Position numbers and translations under genes: made by a program
In this document: positions 5,983-9,065 of the stretch, one piece after another
Numbering within the stretch: position 1 is the stretch's first letter
Layout of the letters: every line of letters begins with the position of its first letter
The notes under the pieces: generated by a model
Database searches by the model: none
What the model was told of the DNA's origin: nothing
Seen by the model: only the letters and a program-made list of their open reading frames with translations
Source of the DNA: Bacteroidetes bacterium UBA1312
GTDB lineage: Bacteria; Bacteroidota; Bacteroidia; Chitinophagales; Chitinophagaceae
Direction: 5' to 3'
DNA length: 9,065 nucleotides
Assembly: GCA_002307135.1 (NCBI GenBank)
Contig: DBTQ01000020.1
Span: forward strand, 1-9,065

Positions 5983-7146
5983 TTAGGACAATCTTGCTTT
6001 GTTTTTATCTTTCCATACCGCTGGCGTCTCGTTGCATAATAGCTTGAACTGACGGGTAAAGTTCGATTGTTCGGTAAAACCACATTGCAGTGCAATGTCT
6101 GTAAGACTCATTTCAGAATGGTCAGTCATTAGGCGCCTTGCTTCTTCAATTCGAAGTTGATTAATAAAGGAACTGAAACTCTGCTCTTCGTTCTTGTTTA
6201 ATGCATTGGAAAAACTCGTGCGGTTGGTTTGAAAAAGGGCCGCCATGTCGTTTACGGTAATACCTGATTGTAAATATAATTTTTGAGTCAGAATACGGCT
6301 TTTGGTTTTTTCCCAGTTAAATCGATATTGTTGTTTATCGTCTATCGGTACGTTGTATTGGGATAAGTCTTTAACAAAAACGATGTCCTGTTGGAGAAAC
6401 ATGGACTTATATTGCATGTACACAAGTGCCAGCACAAAGTAGAACAAGAGAAACAGAAAGGTAAAGATGCAGTCAAAGTACAAATCTTCTATTAATGTGG
6501 CGGCAATGCCCATGAGCCCCATCGTAAAAGTAAAATAATAACAAGCGTTTACCCAAGTGGGCTTTAATTTCAACGTATCAGAATAGTAATCGTCGACGTG
6601 CTTGTAATATCGTGCTGATTGTTTTTTCAGAAAAAGTGCATAATATGTCATTTGATAGACATAAAACAGCAAAAGCAACAACCGGAGAAAGACAGTAGGG
6701 TGATCTAACCTTGAAAAGAAGATGGATAAGGTGCCGCAAATAGGATCTCCAAAAATAGTAGCAGAAACAACATATAGAAAAATCAGAATACTACCAGGAA
6801 TAATGTTATGACTTATAGTATTTTTTCTGACATAATCCAAAGACGTATATAACGTGGCAAAGACGAAAGGCATAATGACTGCCTGCGAAATATTAATCAG
6901 AAGAATATATATTGGGATAATGTCTTTAGTAGAATCCCGCATGCCAAAAAAGAAAAGGAAAAAGACCAAAACAGCAAGAATTAAATAGTCTATCGATAAA
7001 ACCCGGACAGAAACCCGGTAAGTTTTTAATGTTTCCTTTTCTGGTATATTGAAAAAAAACAAAATAATACCCATCAGAAGACTTACCAATCCCCACAAAA
7101 AAGTCATTAAAGAATGTACGTAAATAAGTGCTAAGTCCGATATCAA
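5983..7146 (-). CDS. Seven-TM membrane-anchored AraC-family regulator (copy 2)
   Basis: This 387-residue protein is a paralogue of the regulator at 115-1305 and has the same plan. About seven hydrophobic segments lie near residues 12-32, 50-68, 76-100, 114-131, 150-173, 202-219 and 224-245. A short linker and an AraC/XylS double helix-turn-helix (about 290-382) follow. Blocks shared with copy 1 include NIPE.ET, SVRVLSI, DPIC, YLQSGITVN, TNRTSFS, QSFS.FINQLR and EQSNFTRQF. The recognition-helix regions are nearly the same, so the two may bind similar DNA. The membrane halves are more divergent, which would allow different signals. The gene lies upstream of the recombinase and the T9SS operon and is the natural candidate to control the twin operator promoters. 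A -7-like box (TAATTTTG) lies about 32 nt before its start. The sensed signal is unknown. Confidence 0.9.
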   Translation of the reverse strand: MISDLALIYVHSLMTFLWGLVSLLMGIILFFFNIPEKETLKTYRVSVRVLSIDYLILAVLVFFLFFFGMRDSTKDIIPIYILLINISQAVIMPFVFATLYTSLDYVRKNTISHNIIPGSILIFLYVVSATIFGDPICGTLSIFFSRLDHPTVFLRLLLLLFYVYQMTYYALFLKKQSARYYKHVDDYYSDTLKLKPTWVNACYYFTFTMGLMGIAATLIEDLYFDCIFTFLFLLFYFVLALVYMQYKSMFLQQDIVFVKDLSQYNVPIDDKQQYRFNWEKTKSRILTQKLYLQSGITVNDMAALFQTNRTSFSNALNKNEEQSFSSFINQLRIEEARRLMTDHSEMSLTDIALQCGFTEQSNFTRQFKLLCNETPAVWKDKNKARLS

Positions 7147-7177
7147 AATAATTATTGTATAGCAATGATATTTTTAC

Positions 7178-7185
7178 CAAAATTA
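7178..7185 (-). promoter_or_regulatory. Possible -7 box of the copy 2 regulator
   Basis: The minus strand reads TAATTTTG, a full match to TAnnTTTG, 31 nt before the ATG of the regulator at 7146. No -33 TTTG is found 19-21 nt upstream, and the inverted-repeat operator seen at the other two promoters is absent. A match to so short a consensus in AT-rich DNA may be chance. Confidence 0.35.
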
Positions 7186-7383
7186 GCAATATAAATCAAA
7201 GAAGCATATAAGAGAAGGGATAATTTAGGAGATTTTAAGAATCAAAGTCAAAACAAAATTTATTTAACAAGGTCATAAATTAAGAAAGTACTATTTGAAG
7301 TAAACATATCAGCTTATACCTGATTTATACGATATAAAGGGTAATTTTCTGGTGCTTATTTGCCATTTCTTGAAAGTTCTTTC

Positions 7384-7782
7384 TCAATGGATTTGATTTC
7401 GTTTGAAATAATTGGCTCTTAAGACCATCTCAAAAATAGAGCTTAAGCAAATTCCCCCTATGCATGGCCGACTGGTATATGCCTGAGCTTGGTTCGCCAC
7501 CAAAGCGGCATATCCTGACGTTTGTGACTCCATATAGACTTTTGGATACACGATGGTATAGTCATAAGATAGTGTGGTCTTTGTGCTGAGCACCGTAGAA
7601 GATATGGTGTATGTACAAGTAGTCTGGTCGAACTTGATGGTTTTTAAAACAATACCGCCAAAATCTTCCCAAGTCGTCCCTGGCAAAGAATATTCTTCAT
7701 CGTCCTTCAATCAGGACAAAAAACAAACAGAAAAAACAAGAAGGAAAAGAAAGAGCATCGAAGAATTTTTGGTTTGTTTCAT
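7384..7782 (-). pseudogene. Lipoprotein gene with stop codon at the lipobox cysteine
   Basis: From ATG 7782-7780 the frame reads a typical lipoprotein signal peptide: basic head MKQTKN, hydrophobic core LFLFLLVFSVCFLS. The next codon (24th, 7713-7711) is TGA, exactly where the lipidated Cys (TGT or TGC) is expected. The same frame continues without break for 108 more residues to 7384, beginning LKDDEEYSLPGTTWEDFGG. That is the usual start of mature Bacteroidales lipoproteins, an acidic tether followed by an LxGTTW-type beta-barrel or lipocalin-like fold. TTG at 7710 could in theory start the remainder, but no ribosome-binding context is visible and the product would lack export. The rest seems intact to about residue 85; the C-terminal end is unlike the expected beta-strand ending and may be altered. 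A recent point mutation (or a sequencing error) is the simplest reading. Confidence 0.75.
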
Positions 7783-7941
7783 GATGGTTTAAAGTTTACA
7801 ATGAATAGAACTGTGTTTATCTTTCCATATAGGTTTTACCGGAATACAGGCATTAGGACTTTCATGGATTTTGCCATCGGGGATATCTTTTTAAATAATT
7901 GGCTTTAAGCTGCGGAGCTTTGAGAGGAGGGACGTGCTTCG

Positions 7942-7978
7942 CCTATTGTATTTTCATAATAAAATGCAATCCAATAGG
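7942..7978. repeat. Inverted repeat CCTATTG...CAATAGG
   Basis: The arms CCTATTG (7942-7948) and CAATAGG (7972-7978) are perfectly complementary. An inner ATTTT/AAAAT pair (7950-7954, 7961-7965) surrounds the short centre CATAAT. The structure is AT-rich and weak; no gene ends here, so a terminator role is not supported. Confidence 0.45.
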
Positions 7979-8013
7979 TTACATTTTATTTCGTCTGTTT
8001 TAGACTTTCTGAA

Positions 8014-8043
8014 GGGATTACGTCGCATACGCGCCGTGATCCC
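8014..8043. repeat. GC-rich hairpin between divergent genes
   Basis: The plus strand can fold GGGATTACG (8014-8022) with CGTGATCCC (8035-8043) with one G-T wobble, then a one-base mismatch, then CGC/GCG closing the 4-nt loop ATAC. The stem is about 12 bp and GC-rich. No T run follows on either strand, so it is not a standard terminator. Confidence 0.55.
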
Positions 8044-8058
8044 GTTTGGGGGTTGCTA

Positions 8059-8202
8059 AAGTAAAATAAAAACAAAAGCCTTTCAGGCCAACACACAAAG
8101 GTAAATAGCCCTCACTCTCAAGCAAGCTTGAGGTGGGGGCTATTTACCTTTGTGCTGCGAGCAAGCTCGCTTTGTTTGTATTTTACTTGCGGAGAGTGAG
8201 GG
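8059..8202. repeat. Nested multi-hairpin (cruciform-like) element
   Basis: Outer arms 8059-8078 (AAGTAAAATAAAAACAAAAG) and 8170-8188 are complementary apart from one mismatch and one indel. They enclose three hairpins in a row: GCCT-TTC-AGGC (8078-8088); a long hairpin with perfect 17-bp arms (8094-8110 and 8138-8154) extended inward by 5 bp, a bulge and CTCAAG-CAAG-CTTGAG; and GCGAG-CAAG-CTCGC (8157-8170). In addition CCCTCACTCTC (8109-8119) is perfectly complementary to GAGAGTGAGGG (8192-8202), so an alternative fold competes with the long hairpin. It lies between divergent genes, where a terminator would have no obvious user. A small non-coding mobile or REP/MITE-like repeat is the best guess; a structured RNA is an alternative. 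Confidence 0.65.
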
Positions 8203-8401
8203 TCATGAACTTTCCTCTCCTTATCCCATAATTATCAAGCACTTAATTATGCCGATATTTCTGTTAGTAATGATTTAGTAGCGGCATATTGTCTATCAAT
8301 GTCCTTTACTGACTATTAAATGTCCACTCAATATTATATCTTCAAAGATAAGTGTTTTTTCGTAATCATATTTCGATAACTACTCATTAAATATTTTCTA
8401 A

Positions 8402-8409
8402 TAACTTTG
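8402..8409 (+). promoter_or_regulatory. Possible -7 box of the phosphatase gene
   Basis: TAACTTTG matches TAnnTTTG and lies 44 nt before the phosphatase ATG, a normal distance for a Bacteroidetes promoter. No TTTG -33 element is present 19-21 nt upstream. Confidence 0.4.
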
Positions 8410-8453
8410 GGCGTTTATTTTACTTATCGACAAAACTATCATAAACACTCAAT

Positions 8454-9065
8454 ATGACTTACATCCAATCCCATATCGGTGGTCGAACAGAAAATCAAGA
8501 TTTTTATGGTTCTGCACAAACAAGATTTGGAGAACTTATTATTGTATGTGATGGTATGGGAGGGCATGGTGGAAGATACGCAGCTGAAAGAGCTGTACAA
8601 ATAGTTATTGAAGAAGTGACCAAAAGTGATAATAAAAATCCGTCTAAAGCTCTTCTAGAAGCGATAGCAAAAGCAAATGAAACAATTTGGCAAGAAAGTA
8701 ATACAAATATTAGTCTTAAAGGAATGGGGTCAACTGTAGTGGCTTTGCTCATCACTCCCGAAAGAGCCATTTGTTGTCATGTAGGCGATAGTCGAGTTTA
8801 CCAATTAAGAAAAGGGAAAGTCCTTCACCGAACATCTGACCACTCATTAGTCTTTGATTTGGTTCGAATAGGTAAAATTTCAGAAGAACAAGCGCGATTA
8901 TCAGATAAATCGAATATCATTACTCGTTCACTGGGAAAAAGATCATTAGTGGATATTGAAATTACTGCCAATTTATGCTACCATGCAGGTGACCGCTTTT
9001 TATTGTGTACAGATGGACTTTGGAGTATGATGACAGAATGTAAACTGATTGAAATGATTTCTGAA
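8454..9065 (+). CDS. PP2C-family serine/threonine protein phosphatase, 3' end cut
   Basis: The reading frame opens at ATG 8454 and is still open at the window end (204 codons; a full PP2C domain is about 230-260). Metal-binding and catalytic motifs occur in family order: GGRTENQDF near residue 9 (Arg and Asp of motif 1), VCDGMGGHGGG-like DGMGGHGG at 33-40, GMGSTVVALL near 91, HVGDSRVYQLR near 110, TSDHSL near 129, NIITRSLG near 155 and LLCTDGLWSMM near 184. These residues hold two metal ions that hydrolyse phosphate from Ser/Thr in cytoplasmic proteins. The motifs seen are intact, so the enzyme is probably active. Bacterial PP2C genes often lie beside Ser/Thr kinase, FHA or von Willebrand-type genes; any such partner would lie beyond the window. 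No Shine-Dalgarno is visible, as is normal in this phylum. The gene is transcribed away from the surface-protein block and is probably unrelated to it. Confidence 0.92.
   Translation, partial: MTYIQSHIGGRTENQDFYGSAQTRFGELIIVCDGMGGHGGRYAAERAVQIVIEEVTKSDNKNPSKALLEAIAKANETIWQESNTNISLKGMGSTVVALLITPERAICCHVGDSRVYQLRKGKVLHRTSDHSLVFDLVRIGKISEEQARLSDKSNIITRSLGKRSLVDIEITANLCYHAGDRFLLCTDGLWSMMTECKLIEMISE

Larger units (their letters stand above)
7783..8453. other. Palindrome-rich intergenic region between divergent genes
   Basis: This 671-nt gap lies between the minus-strand lipoprotein pseudogene and the plus-strand phosphatase. I see no convincing gene in it. It contains an inverted repeat at 7942-7978, a hairpin at 8014-8043, a nested multi-hairpin element at 8059-8202, and an AT-rich stretch (8211-8453) with a -7-like box before the phosphatase. 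Bases 7862-7914 resemble the 3' end of the lipoprotein pseudogene. The density of palindromes suggests inserted repeat elements. Confidence 0.6.

Noticed and set aside
6926..7189. Minus-strand 87-codon frame overlapping the start of regulator copy 2
   Set aside because: It overlaps the first membrane segments of the regulator in another frame. The regulator's paralogy to copy 1 fixes the true frame, and the Phe-rich composition is a by-product of it.
7711..7713. TGA at the lipobox read as selenocysteine or as a recoded codon
   Set aside because: A lipidated Cys is required at this position, no downstream selenocysteine-insertion type hairpin is evident, and other genes here use TGA as a normal stop (for example the recombinase and the 53-residue gene). 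A nonsense mutation or sequence error is simpler.
7801..7908. Plus-strand 35-codon frame (MNRTVFIFPYRF...)
   Set aside because: It has no promoter, ribosome-binding context or recognisable pattern, and it lies in a stretch better explained as repeat sequence and the leader of the minus-strand lipoprotein gene.
8094..8154. Long hairpin taken as a simple intrinsic terminator
   Set aside because: Neighbouring genes point away from it on both sides, no T run follows the stem, and it is nested within outer complementary arms.
8504..8770. Minus-strand 88-codon frame opposite the phosphatase
   Set aside because: The plus strand here encodes conserved PP2C motifs, so the opposite frame is a shadow.

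Overview
The window looks like chromosomal DNA of a Bacteroidales bacterium. It is AT-rich, and several genes are preceded by a sequence matching the Bacteroidetes -7 promoter box (TAnnTTTG). It also carries a large secreted protein with a C-terminal type IX secretion (T9SS) sorting domain, a Bacteroidales-style tyrosine recombinase, a Bacteroidetes-type lipoprotein signal, and AraC-type regulators with membrane sensor halves. The T9SS tail points to a Parabacteroides-, Tannerella- or Porphyromonas-like lineage rather than to Bacteroides proper. This assignment is inference; no marker gene is present.

Layout: everything from 1 to about 7782 is on the minus strand, so transcription runs from high to low coordinates. 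In that order come a lipoprotein gene killed by a stop codon at its lipobox cysteine (7782-7384), a seven-TM AraC-family regulator (7146-5983), a tyrosine recombinase with a decayed catalytic end (5785-4946), a 793-residue T9SS surface protein (4589-2208), a 53-residue peptide gene missing from simple ORF lists (2164-2003) that overlaps the next gene by ATGA, and a small outer-membrane beta-barrel protein (2006-1398). A strong terminator hairpin (1393-1345) follows. Then come a second seven-TM AraC regulator, paralogous to the first (1305-115), and, 8 nt later, the first 35 codons of a secreted protein (106-1). A palindrome-rich gap (7783-8453) separates this block from a divergent PP2C-type protein phosphatase (8454 to the window end).

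How they may work together: the block reads as two copies of a module in which a membrane-embedded AraC regulator sits just upstream of surface-protein genes. The most informative non-coding signal is a pair of 74-nt elements, at 4821-4894 and 5858-5931. They align without gaps at about 52 of 74 positions. Each has TACATTTG (minus strand) followed 16 nt away by a long inverted repeat with half-site TTTTTATCAAWTTG. One lies before the recombinase gene and the other before the T9SS operon. They look like twin activator-type promoters, possibly targets of the AraC regulators, and they also bracket the recombinase as direct repeats. The operon of T9SS protein, small peptide and beta-barrel under a seven-TM regulator is the best candidate here for a poorly described system. 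Its function cannot be read from sequence alone.

Limits: the genes at both ends are cut by the window, and all family assignments are by eye from motifs.
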